DNA of 64,000 nt from Alistipes sp. (GCA_017937125.1 JAGBEH010000012.1:1-64000); one strand, 5' to 3'; positions 16,415 to 25,675 are shown, numbered from the stretch's first letter. Numbers and translations are program-made. Notes: generated from the letters alone by a model not told the origin.

Positions 16415-18654
16415 TCACGGAATACGACATAATAGTCATAGGCGGCGGACACGCGGGATGCGAAGCTGCGGCTGCGGCTGCGCGGCTGGGGTCGCGCACG
16501 CTGTTGCTGACGATGGATATGACCAAGTTCGCGGCGATGTCGTGCAATCCCGCCGTCGGAGGTGTTGCCAAGGGGCAGATAGTCCGCGAAATAGACGCTT
16601 TAGGCGGCCAGATGGGACGTATTACCGACCTGACGACCATACAGTTCCGTATGCTCAACCGCTCGAAAGGGGCGGCGATGTGGAGCCCGCGTGCGCAGTG
16701 CGACAAGAGCCGTTTTTCGGAGGAGTGGCGCCGCGCGCTGGAAAATACGACGAATCTCTACATATGGCAGGATACGGCCGACGAGATACTCTTCGAAGAG
16801 GTCGCTTCAGACTGTTCGGAAAATACATATGCGAACTGCCCGACAGCCGCACCCGCAGAAGTCGGGAACCGTTCGGCAGACACCCTTTTGAATTATTCCC
16901 AAACCCATCCCGCAGGGACGGAGGAGTGTTCGAAGGACACACCTGCAAATCGTTCCCGAACCCTCTCCGCCGACGCAAGTTCCGACCGTCCGACAGACCC
17001 TTATGTCGAACGCTCGATAACTACTCCCGCCGACGCGGCATTCCACACCCCAGCGACACACTCCGCCGATGTTGCCGCCACCATAGGCAAAGGCTCCCCT
17101 GCCGATAAAAATTCGGCCGATTTCACGGCGGCTTCCACGGCAGGCGACAACACCCCCGCGACAAGGCCGAAACTGCGCGTAAAGGGCGTAAAAACGCGAA
17201 TGGGTGTGGTTTTCGGTGCGAAGGCCGTAATACTCACGAGCGGCACTTTTCTCGACGGGCTGATGCATTGCGGACGCTCGCACGCCGAAGGCGGCCGTGC
17301 GGGAGACGCGGCATCGCACGGAATAACGGAGTCGCTGCTCCGTATCGGATTCGAAGCGGGACGGATGAAGACGGGGACACCCGCACGACTGGATGCCCGC
17401 ACGATAGATTTCGAGCGTCTGGAGCCGCAGTACGGCGACGAACATCCCTCGAAATTCTCCTTTTCGCCCGACACGCAACCCGTCAAATACCAACTACCCT
17501 GCTTCACGGTTTACACCTCGCCGCAGGTTCACGCCACGCTGCGCGAAGGGTTCGCCGACTCGCCGCTGTTCAACGGCACGATAAAAGGCATAGGGCCACG
17601 CTACTGCCCCAGCATCGAGGACAAGCTGCGTACATTCGCCGGCAAAGAGCAGCATCAGCTTTTTCTGGAACCCGAAGGCCGCTCGACCAATGAATATTAT
17701 CTCAACGGATTCTCGTCATCGCTGCCTTATGACGTGCAAATCAATGCATTGCATCAAATCGAAGGTCTCGAAGACGTACACGTATACAGACCTGGTTACG
17801 CCATAGAATACGACTACTTTCCGCCTACGCAGCTGAAGCACACGCTCGAAACGAAACTCGTTGATAATCTTTACTTTGCAGGGCAGGTAAACGGCACTAC
17901 GGGATACGAGGAGGCCGCGGCGCAAGGCCTTATGGCAGGTATAAATGCAAGTCGCCGACTGTCGGGTGCGTCGCCGTTCATCCTGCACCGCGACGAAGCG
18001 TATATCGGAGTGCTGATAGACGACCTCGTAACGAAAGGTGTCGATGAACCGTACCGAATGTTCACATCGCGCGCCGAGTATCGGATTTTACTCAGACAGG
18101 ACAATGCCGATGCACGACTGACGCCGAAAGGGTACGAAATAGGGCTCGTTTCGAAAAAACAATACGAAATTTTCGTCGAAAAAAATCGATCCGTAGAATC
18201 GCTTATTTCGTTCGCACGCGAGCAGAGTATCAAAGCACGCGAAATCGAGAGCTATTTGAAATCGATAAATTCCGAACCTTTGACGCAAGGCCGCAAGCTA
18301 TACGACATACTTTTACGCAACGAAGTGACATTCGCGGGTCTTCGCGGCTCGCTGCCAAAACTCGACAAATTCATCGTTGAGAACGGAATCGGCGAAGAAG
18401 CGATAGAGGAAGCGGAGATACAGATAAAGTATCGCGGATATATCGAGCGTGAAAAAATGATTGCCGACAAGCTGCACAGATTGGAAAATATCGTTATTCC
18501 GAGTGATTTCGATTTTCATTCGATGAACTCGCTGACGATAGAAGCTCGTCAAAAACTCTCGCGCATACGTCCCGCGACCATCGGGCAAGCATCGCGAATC
18601 CCGGGCGTATCGCCCGCCGATGTCAATGTGTTGCTCGTAAAATTCGGGAGATAG
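16411..18654 (+). CDS. mnmG: tRNA uridine-5-carboxymethylaminomethyl enzyme MnmG with a repeat-bearing insertion
   Basis: MnmG with MnmE makes the (c)mnm5 modification at U34 of certain tRNAs, using FAD, NADH, methylene-THF and ammonium or glycine. The FAD loop GGGHAGCEAAAAAARLG is at residues 10-26. GTFLDG and GGRAGDAA lie past the insertion, and the C-terminal IPGVSPADVNVLL matches the family. Homologues have about 620-630 residues; this has 747. The excess is a hydrophilic Thr/Ala/Asp/Ser-rich block at about residues 131-253, between EILFEE and RVKGVKTRMG, containing a 19-residue tandem repeat. The frame is intact, so a functional enzyme with an extra surface loop is most likely. The last 700 bases look richer in A/T than the rest. 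Confidence 0.94.
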   Translation: MITEYDIIVIGGGHAGCEAAAAAARLGSRTLLLTMDMTKFAAMSCNPAVGGVAKGQIVREIDALGGQMGRITDLTTIQFRMLNRSKGAAMWSPRAQCDKSRFSEEWRRALENTTNLYIWQDTADEILFEEVASDCSENTYANCPTAAPAEVGNRSADTLLNYSQTHPAGTEECSKDTPANRSRTLSADASSDRPTDPYVERSITTPADAAFHTPATHSADVAATIGKGSPADKNSADFTAASTAGDNTPATRPKLRVKGVKTRMGVVFGAKAVILTSGTFLDGLMHCGRSHAEGGRAGDAASHGITESLLRIGFEAGRMKTGTPARLDARTIDFERLEPQYGDEHPSKFSFSPDTQPVKYQLPCFTVYTSPQVHATLREGFADSPLFNGTIKGIGPRYCPSIEDKLRTFAGKEQHQLFLEPEGRSTNEYYLNGFSSSLPYDVQINALHQIEGLEDVHVYRPGYAIEYDYFPPTQLKHTLETKLVDNLYFAGQVNGTTGYEEAAAQGLMAGINASRRLSGASPFILHRDEAYIGVLIDDLVTKGVDEPYRMFTSRAEYRILLRQDNADARLTPKGYEIGLVSKKQYEIFVEKNRSVESLISFAREQSIKAREIESYLKSINSEPLTQGRKLYDILLRNEVTFAGLRGSLPKLDKFIVENGIGEEAIEEAEIQIKYRGYIEREKMIADKLHRLENIVIPSDFDFHSMNSLTIEARQKLSRIRPATIGQASRIPGVSPADVNVLLVKFGR
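16810..17040 (+). repeat. degenerate 57-base tandem repeat within mnmG
   Basis: Four units align in frame at residues 134-152, 153-171, 172-190 and 191-210 (units of 19, 19, 19 and 20 residues). Each carries an N/D/E-C/R-S/P start, a central T/N region and an A-D/G-x end, for example NRSADTLLNYSQTHPAGTE and ECSKDTPANRSRTLSADAS. At DNA level the units share TGTTCG or CGTTCG near their start. Copies are diverged, so the expansion is not very recent. Confidence 0.7.
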
Positions 18655-18708
18655 CCGCATCGAACGAATACTTCGGAGCAAAATCATTCCTCCCTGCATT
18701 GCCATTTT

Positions 18709-18724
18709 CGTTCCACGTGGAACA
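18709..18724. promoter_or_regulatory. parS-like site 1
   Basis: CGTTCCACGTGGAACA differs by one base from the perfect palindrome TGTTCCACGTGGAACA, which fits the ParB-binding consensus TGTTNCACGTGNAACA. Confidence 0.75.
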
Positions 18725-18948
18725 GCGCGACGGGGAACAGAGGGGTGCCTACATGGCAGAACAAACAACAAAGAAAACAGTACCCTGCGCAAAAGAGCAA
18801 CCACACCAACAAGGCAGGCAGGCAACAAAAAAGCACCGCCCCGCACAAAAAGCAGACCACTAATCAAGCAGGCGAACAGCAAAAAGCACACTCTGCAAAA
18901 GAGCGGGCAAACAACAAAAGTGAGTGGCCGGCAAGGAGTGGAATTTAA
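18725..18948 (+). other. gene-free A/C-rich spacer between two parS-like sites
   Basis: The 364 bases between mnmG and ilvE hold no convincing gene. This inner 224-base stretch is strongly biased to A and C on the plus strand, with reiterated pieces such as AAAAAGCA, AAAGAGC and CAACAA. Open frames exist on both strands but are low-complexity by-products of the base bias. It is bounded exactly by the two intergenic parS-like palindromes. Confidence 0.5.
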
Positions 18949-18964
18949 TGTTCCACGTGGAACA
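18949..18964. promoter_or_regulatory. parS-like site 2 (perfect palindrome)
   Basis: TGTTCCACGTGGAACA is a perfect 16-base palindrome matching the ParB-binding consensus. It lies between mnmG and the terminator preceding the ilvE 3' end. Confidence 0.85.
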
Positions 18965-18970
18965 AATAAA

Positions 18971-19007
18971 GCAGACGGACGATATCTCTGTCGTCCGCCT
19001 GCTTTTT
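18971..19007. terminator. two-way terminator between mnmG and ilvE
   Basis: GCAGACGGACGA (18971-18982) pairs, with one mismatch, with TCGTCCGCCTGC (18991-19002) and is followed by TTTTT. It separates the convergent mnmG operon and ilvE. Confidence 0.85.
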
Positions 19008-19018
19008 ATACTGCGTCG

Positions 19019-20032
19019 CTACTCGACGACAGTGCACCAGCCATACTTGTCTTCGGCACGGCCGTACTGTATATCCTGCAATGTGTTGAACATTTTCTGC
19101 GAATATTCACCGACTTCAGTGCCGTAATCATACACATCATCGGTCTGCATATCGACGATTTTACCTATAGGAGAGATAACCGCCGCCGTTCCGCAGGCCC
19201 CGCACTCGCTGAAAGTGGAAAGTTCTTCAATAGAAACGGGACGCTCCTCGACCTCCAGACCCAAATCGGCAGCCAACACCCGAAGGCTCTTATTGGTAAT
19301 GGAAGGCAGGATAGAGCCCGACTTAGGAGTGATATATTTGCCGTCGCGAATGCCGAAAAAGTTTGCGGCACCGCACTCTTCGATGAATTTACGCTCGACA
19401 GTATCGAGATAAAGTACATTGGAATAGCCCCTTTCGTGGGCGTGAGAACCCGAAAGGATACTCGAGGCGTAATTGCCGCCGACCTTCACATCGCCTGTTC
19501 CACGTGGAGCAGCGCGGTCCTGTTCGCGGTCGATAATAACCGAAATGGGCTTTAAACCCTCCTTGAAGTAGGCTCCGACAGGCGAAGCGAATATAACGAG
19601 CATAGCTTCGGTTGCCGCCTTGACACCCAAAACAGCATTGGTGCCGATAAGCAACGGACGCAAATAGAGCGAAGCTCCTGTACCGTAAGGCGGTATGAAA
19701 CGTTCGTTACGGCGGACGACCTCGCAGCACGCATCGACGAACATATCTACGGTAGGCACCGGCAGGCAAAGGCGTCGCGCCGAGCTCTGCATACGCAAGG
19801 CATTATCCTTTACCCGAAACAGACGCACCTTGCCGTCCTTGCCGCGAAAAGCTTTCAAGCCCTCGAACAGTTCGAGTCCGTAGTGCAGGCAGGCGGCAGA
19901 CATATGCATATTTATATACTCGCTGTCGCATATCTCCATATCGCTCCACTTCCCGTCGCGATAATAAAACCGTGCATTAAAATCCGTTTTGCGGTAATCG
20001 AAACCCAAAGCCCCCCAATCCAAATTCTCCAT
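19019..20032 (-). CDS. ilvE: branched-chain amino acid aminotransferase
   Basis: This PLP enzyme transfers amino groups between glutamate and the keto acids of valine, leucine and isoleucine. The 337 residues fit the larger IlvE subgroup. LHYGLELFEGLKAFRG (about residues 45-60), the PLP-lysine segment GDVKVGGNYA (about 178-187), EECGAANFFG and ECGACGTAAVISPIG are all family hallmarks. I chose the ATG at 20032 (MENLDWG); a start 39 bases upstream is in frame but gives an atypical extension. A parS-like palindrome lies inside the gene at 19496. Confidence 0.95.
   Translation of the reverse strand: MENLDWGALGFDYRKTDFNARFYYRDGKWSDMEICDSEYINMHMSAACLHYGLELFEGLKAFRGKDGKVRLFRVKDNALRMQSSARRLCLPVPTVDMFVDACCEVVRRNERFIPPYGTGASLYLRPLLIGTNAVLGVKAATEAMLVIFASPVGAYFKEGLKPISVIIDREQDRAAPRGTGDVKVGGNYASSILSGSHAHERGYSNVLYLDTVERKFIEECGAANFFGIRDGKYITPKSGSILPSITNKSLRVLAADLGLEVEERPVSIEELSTFSECGACGTAAVISPIGKIVDMQTDDVYDYGTEVGEYSQKMFNTLQDIQYGRAEDKYGWCTVVE
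19496..19511. promoter_or_regulatory. parS-like site 3, inside ilvE
   Basis: TGTTCCACGTGGAGCA has one mismatch to the perfect palindrome at 18949. Its position within a coding region, in phase with ilvE, is compatible with ParB sites elsewhere, which often lie in genes near the origin. Confidence 0.7.
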
Positions 20033-20129
20033 AATCAATATAAATGCGACAAATTCGGTGTCGTAGTTCAAATATTATACAATTATGCGACCGTCGCAAC
20101 GCCGAATTCGCCCGTGCGATCGTAATCAT

Positions 20130-22172
20130 CTACCCCACTACCGCGCCGCTGACAATCTGTTGTTCGGGTTGCAGAAGTACGAGTTTTCCCGATGCGTCGG
20201 CTGCCATAAGTATCATTCCGCGCGACTCGATGCCCTTTATTTCGCGCGGTTCGAGATTCACGAGCACCAGAACCTGGCGGCCCACAAGATCCTCGGGCGA
20301 ATAGTATTCGGCGATACCCGAAACAATTTCGCGCTTGTCGATACCCGTGTCGATCGAAAGTTTAAGCAGCTTTTTGGTCTTCGGCACACGCTCGGCAGCC
20401 AGAATGGTCGAAACACGTATATCGGCCTTGCCGAACTCATCGAACGAGAGGCTCGCTTTCTGCGGCTCGATGTTCTGCGCGGCTTCGGCAGCGGCATTCG
20501 CCCGCTTTACGGCCTCCAACTTATCGAGCTGACGCTGTATCACGTCGTCTTCTATCTTCTCGAACAACAACGACGGCTCGCCTATCTTATGTCCCGCAGG
20601 AATAAGGTCTACGGAACCTATACGCTCCCAGTCGAATTTCGGCATATCGAGCATATTCAATATCTTCCCGGCCGTGAAAGGCATAAACGGCTCGATAACC
20701 ACGGACAAGTTGGCCGTAATCTGCAAAGCGATATAGAGAATGGTCTTCACGCGCTCGGGATCGGTCTTTATAAGTTTCCAAGCCTCCGTATCGGCCAGAT
20801 ACTTATTGCCTATGCGCGCGAAATTCATCGCATCTTTCAATGCCTCGCGAAAACGGTAATTCTCGATATTGTTCTCGATCGACGCCTTTATGGTCGAAAG
20901 CTCGGCCAGCGTCTCGCGGTCGTAATCGGTAAGTTCTCCGCACTCGGGCACTACCCCGTCGTAATATTTCTTGGTAAGCACCAGCGCACGATTGACGAAG
21001 TTGCCGAGAATGGCAACCAGCTCGTTGTTGTTGCGCGCCTGATAATCTTTCCACGTAAAGTCGTTATCCTTCGTTTCGGGAGCATTCGCACACAAGACGT
21101 AGCGCAGAACATCCTCTTTGCCCGGCATCTCTTCGAGATACTCGTGCAGCCATATCGCCCAATTGCGCGAAGTCGAAATCTTATCGCCTTCGAGATTGAG
21201 GAACTCGTTCGCAGGCACGTTGTCGGGAAGTATATAACCGCCGTGAGCCATAAGCATCGACGGGAATACTATGCAGTGGAAAACTATATTGTCCTTGCCG
21301 ATAAAATGCACCAATTTGGTCTCCCCGTCTTTCCAATATTTCTCCCAATCGGGCGTAAGATCTTTAGTAGCAGATATATACCCTATCGGAGCATCGAACC
21401 AGACATATAACACCTTGCCTTCGGCTCCCTCAACGGGTACGGGAATACCCCAATCCAAATCGCGGCTGACGGCACGCGGTTGCAGACCTCCGTCGAGCCA
21501 GCTTTTACACTGTCCGTAGACATTGCTGCGCCACTCCTTATGGTCGTCGAGTATCCATTTGCGCAAAGTGCTTTCATACTTGTCGAGCGGCAGATACCAG
21601 TGTTTGGTCTCGCGCTTCACGGGCACGGAACCCGAAACGGCGCTGTGCGGTTCGATGAGTTCGTCGGGAGAGAGGGTCGAACCGCACTTCTCGCACTGGT
21701 CGCCGTAAGCGCGGTCGTAACCGCAGCGCGGACACGTACCGACGATGTAACGGTCTGCAAGAAAGGTCTTTGCCTCCTCGTCGTAATACTGCATCGAGCT
21801 TTTCTCGATGAACTTGCCCTCGTCATAGAGCTTGCGGAAGAAATCCGAAGCGGTCTTGGCGTGGGTCGGCGACGTGGTACGCGAATAGATGTCGAAAGAT
21901 ATGCCCAACCCCTCGAACGAGTTCTTTATAATATTATGGTAACGATCGACTATCTGCTGGGGCGTTACACCCTCCTTGCGAGCCTTGATGGTGATGGGCA
22001 CGCCGTGTTCATCGCTGCCGCAAATCGAGATTACGTCCCTGCCTTTCAGACGCATATAACGTACGTAGATGTCCGAAGGAATATAAACGCCCGCCAAATG
22101 GCCTATATGTACGGGACCGTTGGCATAGGGCAGAGCCGAGGTAACGAGATAGCGTTTGAATTCTTTTGCCAT
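20130..22172 (-). CDS. metG: methionine-tRNA ligase
   Basis: MetG charges initiator and elongator tRNA-Met. The 680 residues comprise a class I catalytic core with the HIGH-type motif in [14 protein letters not shown] (about residues 15-28). A zinc-knuckle insert with CPRCGY and CEKCGS follows (about 145-165). The KMSKS-type loop is GDKISTSRN (about 330-338). The helical anticodon domain comes next, and a C-terminal EMAP/Trbp111-like tRNA-binding domain from about residue 575 ([16 protein letters not shown] split). The start codon is the ATG at 22172. The gap to sppA is divergent and AT-rich. Confidence 0.97.
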   Translation of the reverse strand: MAKEFKRYLVTSALPYANGPVHIGHLAGVYIPSDIYVRYMRLKGRDVISICGSDEHGVPITIKARKEGVTPQQIVDRYHNIIKNSFEGLGISFDIYSRTTSPTHAKTASDFFRKLYDEGKFIEKSSMQYYDEEAKTFLADRYIVGTCPRCGYDRAYGDQCEKCGSTLSPDELIEPHSAVSGSVPVKRETKHWYLPLDKYESTLRKWILDDHKEWRSNVYGQCKSWLDGGLQPRAVSRDLDWGIPVPVEGAEGKVLYVWFDAPIGYISATKDLTPDWEKYWKDGETKLVHFIGKDNIVFHCIVFPSMLMAHGGYILPDNVPANEFLNLEGDKISTSRNWAIWLHEYLEEMPGKEDVLRYVLCANAPETKDNDFTWKDYQARNNNELVAILGNFVNRALVLTKKYYDGVVPECGELTDYDRETLAELSTIKASIENNIENYRFREALKDAMNFARIGNKYLADTEAWKLIKTDPERVKTILYIALQITANLSVVIEPFMPFTAGKILNMLDMPKFDWERIGSVDLIPAGHKIGEPSLLFEKIEDDVIQRQLDKLEAVKRANAAAEAAQNIEPQKASLSFDEFGKADIRVSTILAAERVPKTKKLLKLSIDTGIDKREIVSGIAEYYSPEDLVGRQVLVLVNLEPREIKGIESRGMILMAADASGKLVLLQPEQQIVSGAVVG

Positions 22173-22194
22173 AAAAAACTACTTAAAAATCACC

Positions 22195-22202
22195 CAAAAG
22201 TA
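22195..22202 (-). promoter_or_regulatory. -7 element for metG
   Basis: On the minus strand this is TACTTTTG, an exact TAnnTTTG match 23 bases before the metG start codon. No well-spaced -33 element is visible. Confidence 0.45.
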
Positions 22203-22331
22203 ACAATTTTTTATAACAATTCGAAATATAAAATCTCCCGCTTCGATAAAAAAGTAATTTACGGCAAATATTTCGCAACGGCGGAATTGCAAAGATTTAT
22301 CGAAAAACGATAAATATATCGTAACTTTACT

Positions 22332-22339
22332 TATCTTTG
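22332..22339 (+). promoter_or_regulatory. -7 element for sppA
   Basis: TATCTTTG matches TAnnTTTG, 123 bases upstream of sppA in the divergent metG-sppA gap. No clear -33 element is seen. Confidence 0.4.
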
Positions 22340-22461
22340 CAATCGGGACGGGTACGGTTCGGCCGTACGGAACGCAAAAGCCGCAAACGGATACGGCAGT
22401 AAAAAGACGGCATACGGTCCCGAAACGGAAAACGTATGTTGAACAATTAAAAATAAAGACT

Positions 22462-24237
22462 ATGAAATTTCTGAAAACATTTTTGGCGGCGCTGCTGGCA
22501 GTCATCGCCGGCAGTTTGCTCACGGGTATAATGTGGATACTCGTTCTGATAGGCATTGCAGGGTCTATGGAGAGCACGAAACTCATCAACCCCAACTCCG
22601 TGCTGGTTATCGATTTCAACGAGGACATAACCGACACTCCCAACAGCAACCCTTTCCAACAGATAGATTTCCGCACGATGGAGGTGCGCACGTCGCTGTC
22701 GCTCTACTCGGCATTGCGCGCCATAGACACAGCCAAGGAGGACGACCGCATAAAAGGCATATACCTCAGAATGAACGGCAGCGGGTCCGTAAGCGTCACG
22801 ACGCTGGAAGAGCTGCGGTCGTCGCTCGCAGAGTTCAGGGAGAGCGGCAAATTCATAGTCTCCTACAACGAAACATACGGCCAGTTAGGATACTATTTCG
22901 CATCCGTCGCAGACAAAATATATATGCAGCCCGAAGGCGGTATGATGTGGCAGGGACTCTCCTTCAACATCGCATTCTACAAGGGTCTGCTCGACAAGTT
23001 AGACATTCAGCCCGAAATATTCCGCCCCACGGCCTGCAAATACAAAAGCGCCGTAGAGCCGTATTTCCTAACGCGGATGTCCGATGCCAACCGCAGGCAG
23101 ATATCGGAACTCACCGCCTCGATGTGGTCCACCGTAACGGAGGCCGTCGCCGAAGCACGGGGCAAAGATGTCGCACAGCTGAACAAACTTGCAGACAATT
23201 TGTCGATAGCCCTTCCCGAAGATGCAGTAAAATACGGATTGGTAGACAGCCTGATATATGAAGACGGAATGAACGACGTCTTCGCATCGTACGGAGTGGA
23301 GAAGAACCGCAAGGGCGAATACGAATTCGTCACATTGGGCGAATACGCGGCGCAAACGATAGATACGTCAAACCTTTCGGCCGACAAGATAGCCGTAATC
23401 TATGCCGAAGGACAGATCGTGGACGGCGAAGGCGCGGGCGAAGAGATTTACGGCAATACATTGGCCGAGAGCATCAAGTCGGTACGTAAGGACGACAAGG
23501 TGAAGGCCGTAGTAATGCGTGTAAACTCCCCCGGCGGCAGCGCTCTGGCGAGCGACGTAATATGGCGTGAGATGGAGTTGTTGAAAGCCGAAAAGCCCGT
23601 CGTAGTATCTATGGGTTCATATGCGGCCAGCGGCGGTTACTACATATCCGCTCCTGCGGATGTCATCGTCGCCGACCGTATGACGCTTACCGGTTCAATA
23701 GGCGTATTCGGAATGTTCCTCAACTACGGCAAACTGCTCAACAACAAATTAGGCATCAGCTTCGACGGCGTGAACACCAACACCTATTCCGATTTCGGCA
23801 GCGCCGTACGCCCCATAACCTCCGTAGAACGAAACGTGATTATGCGCAGCGTGGACAAGGTTTACGACCGCTTTACGTCCCTCGTCGCCGAGGGTCGCAA
23901 CCTGCCGCTCGAAAAGGTTCTCGACATTGCGGGCGGACGCGTATGGTCGGGAGCCGACGCACAGAACTTAGGACTTGCCGATACGTGCGGCGGCCTTAAA
24001 ACGGCCATAGCCATTGCTGCCGACAAAGCCGAATTGGGAGATAATTTCCGAGTAAGCGAAGTTGTGGAAGCACCCGAAGGGTTTATGGCCATATTCTCGG
24101 CGATGAACGCACAAATACGCGAACGCTCGCTGCGCAATGAATTAGGCGAAATGTACACCCAATACAAAAAGGCCAAAGAGATACTCTCCAAGAACGGAGT
24201 GCAGGCATATTGCCCCTATCAACTTATCATCGAATAA
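22462..24237 (+). CDS. sppA: signal peptide peptidase SppA, 67-kDa type
   Basis: SppA cleaves remnant signal peptides in the inner membrane. The 591 residues match the duplicated 67-kDa form. An N-terminal membrane anchor (about residues 5-32) is followed by two S49 peptidase halves. The first half contains GYYFASVADKIYMQPEG and supplies the general-base Lys region; the second has RVNSPGGSALASD (about 353-365) and the nucleophile Ser390 in GSYAASGGYY. mrp follows 12 bases after the stop with a GTG start, so the two are probably co-transcribed. Confidence 0.95.
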   Translation: MKFLKTFLAALLAVIAGSLLTGIMWILVLIGIAGSMESTKLINPNSVLVIDFNEDITDTPNSNPFQQIDFRTMEVRTSLSLYSALRAIDTAKEDDRIKGIYLRMNGSGSVSVTTLEELRSSLAEFRESGKFIVSYNETYGQLGYYFASVADKIYMQPEGGMMWQGLSFNIAFYKGLLDKLDIQPEIFRPTACKYKSAVEPYFLTRMSDANRRQISELTASMWSTVTEAVAEARGKDVAQLNKLADNLSIALPEDAVKYGLVDSLIYEDGMNDVFASYGVEKNRKGEYEFVTLGEYAAQTIDTSNLSADKIAVIYAEGQIVDGEGAGEEIYGNTLAESIKSVRKDDKVKAVVMRVNSPGGSALASDVIWREMELLKAEKPVVVSMGSYAASGGYYISAPADVIVADRMTLTGSIGVFGMFLNYGKLLNNKLGISFDGVNTNTYSDFGSAVRPITSVERNVIMRSVDKVYDRFTSLVAEGRNLPLEKVLDIAGGRVWSGADAQNLGLADTCGGLKTAIAIAADKAELGDNFRVSEVVEAPEGFMAIFSAMNAQIRERSLRNELGEMYTQYKKAKEILSKNGVQAYCPYQLIIE

Positions 24238-24249
24238 AACGCAGACAAC

Positions 24250-25308
24250 GTGCAAACCGAAATAACAGAACTGTTAAAGAACGTCATACACCCCGAAACG
24301 GGTGAAAATATCGTCGATGGAGGTTTCGTGGACAACATCTCGGCCGACGATACGAAAATAACCGTCTCCCTGCGTTTCAAGAAGGCACGCGATCCGTTCG
24401 CAGCCAAAATCAAAACCCAGGTACAGACGCTCTTGGCAGAGCACTACCCTGCCGTGGCCGAACATATCACGGTATTCGTCAAGGAGGCGGCACCCGCCGC
24501 GGCCCCGCGGCCCGAACGCCGTACGACCACCGAACGGATAGACAAGATAGTGGCCGTGGCTTCGGGCAAGGGCGGTGTCGGGAAATCGACCGTAACGGCC
24601 AATCTGGCCGTCACGCTCCGCAATATGGGTTACCGCGTAGGACTTCTCGACGCCGATATTTACGGACCGTCGCAACCCAAGATGTTCGGCTGCGAAGGCT
24701 ATATACCCGACGCCGAACGCATCGACGGACAGGATTACATAGTTCCCGCAGAGGTAAAAGGCATAAAACTGATGTCCATAGGTTTCTTCATAAGACCTAC
24801 GGACGCCCTGTTGTGGCGCGGAGCTATGGCTACCAACGCATTGAAGCAACTCGTACACCAGACGCTGTGGGGCGAGCTCGATTTTCTGCTCATCGACCTG
24901 CCCCCGGGTACGGGCGACATACATCTGTCCATAATTTCGGAACTTAAAATCGACGGGGCCGTCATCGTCTCGACACCCCAGCAGGTAGCCGTCGCAGACG
25001 TAGTGCGCGGCGTGGAGATGTTCCGTCACGAAAATGTGAACATCCCCGTGCTGGGCATCATCGAGAATATGTCGTGGTTCACGCCCGCCGAACTTCCCGA
25101 CAACCGATACTATATCTTCGGACACGGCGGCGCCAAACGCTATGCGGCCGAATGCGATGTCGATTTTCTCGGCGATATACCTATAATACAATCGGTTATG
25201 GAGGGTTCCGACGAAGGTATCCCGGCTGTCGAAACCGACGGTGCAGTGAGCGGGTTTTATCGACAGGCAGCCGAAAAAGTTGTTTATAAACTATCGAAAA
25301 ACGGTTGA
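24250..25308 (+). CDS. mrp: Mrp/NBP35-type iron-sulfur carrier ATPase
   Basis: Mrp (ApbC) proteins bind and transfer Fe-S clusters in an ATP-dependent way. The 352 residues begin at a GTG 12 bases after sppA. An N-terminal MIP18/DUF59 domain (about 1-80) leads to a deviant Walker A motif GKGGVGKST (about 112-120) and the family signature DLPPGTGD near 216-223. The CxxC pair found in E. coli Mrp after ENMS is absent here: the segment reads NMSWFTPAELPDNRYYIFG. This appears usual for Bacteroidota homologues. The gene ends at the left border of the candidate replication origin. Confidence 0.93.
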   Translation: MQTEITELLKNVIHPETGENIVDGGFVDNISADDTKITVSLRFKKARDPFAAKIKTQVQTLLAEHYPAVAEHITVFVKEAAPAAAPRPERRTTTERIDKIVAVASGKGGVGKSTVTANLAVTLRNMGYRVGLLDADIYGPSQPKMFGCEGYIPDAERIDGQDYIVPAEVKGIKLMSIGFFIRPTDALLWRGAMATNALKQLVHQTLWGELDFLLIDLPPGTGDIHLSIISELKIDGAVIVSTPQQVAVADVVRGVEMFRHENVNIPVLGIIENMSWFTPAELPDNRYYIFGHGGAKRYAAECDVDFLGDIPIIQSVMEGSDEGIPAVETDGAVSGFYRQAAEKVVYKLSKNG

Positions 25309-25675
25309 TAAGGTATGCATAAAAAGTCGGTAAAAAGAGGTTCCGAAATTTGGAATCCGACATTTATCGATTATACGAATTACCGATCGCAAAATGCAAA
25401 TTTATTTTTGATTTTTTATCGTCACCGTAATTGCGGACCGCAACCGAGGAAATGTTTACAAAAAAGAGATGTCAATATGTACGGAACTTTATCGACATAT
25501 GATGATAAAAAACGAAAATACGTATTACGACCCGCTTTAGGGCCGATATGTTGTAAACAATTTCGGACGTCAGGTGTCGGTAAATATATTTGAAAAAAGT
25601 TATCGACACAATCGACAGCCATTATAATTATTATTGTTTTTTATAAATATATATAAATAAAATAGTAAAAAGAAG
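25309..25675. other. candidate chromosomal replication origin (oriC)
   Basis: This 367-base gap has no convincing gene. It contains five TTATC-type motifs close to the DnaA box TTATCCACA: TTATCGACA at 25489-25497 and 25600-25608, TTATCGATT at 25364, TTATCGTCA at 25416, and TTATCAACC on the minus strand at 25304-25312. TGTTTACAA (25453) and TTGTAAACA (25551) form an inverted pair. The end, 25621-25672, is almost pure A/T (two G in about 50 bases), like a DNA unwinding element. Genes to its left are richer in C and A on the plus strand, those to its right in G and T. No dnaA gene is nearby. Confidence 0.55.

Noticed and set aside
18745-18948. 67-codon open frame (Gln/Lys/Asn-rich) between the parS-like sites
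   Set aside because: The residue bias follows directly from the A/C-rich strand, open frames exist on both strands, and no start signal is visible.
25315-25593. 92-codon open frame in the candidate origin
   Set aside because: The base composition is AT-rich and non-coding in character, there is no recognisable domain, and the region is better explained as oriC or regulatory DNA.
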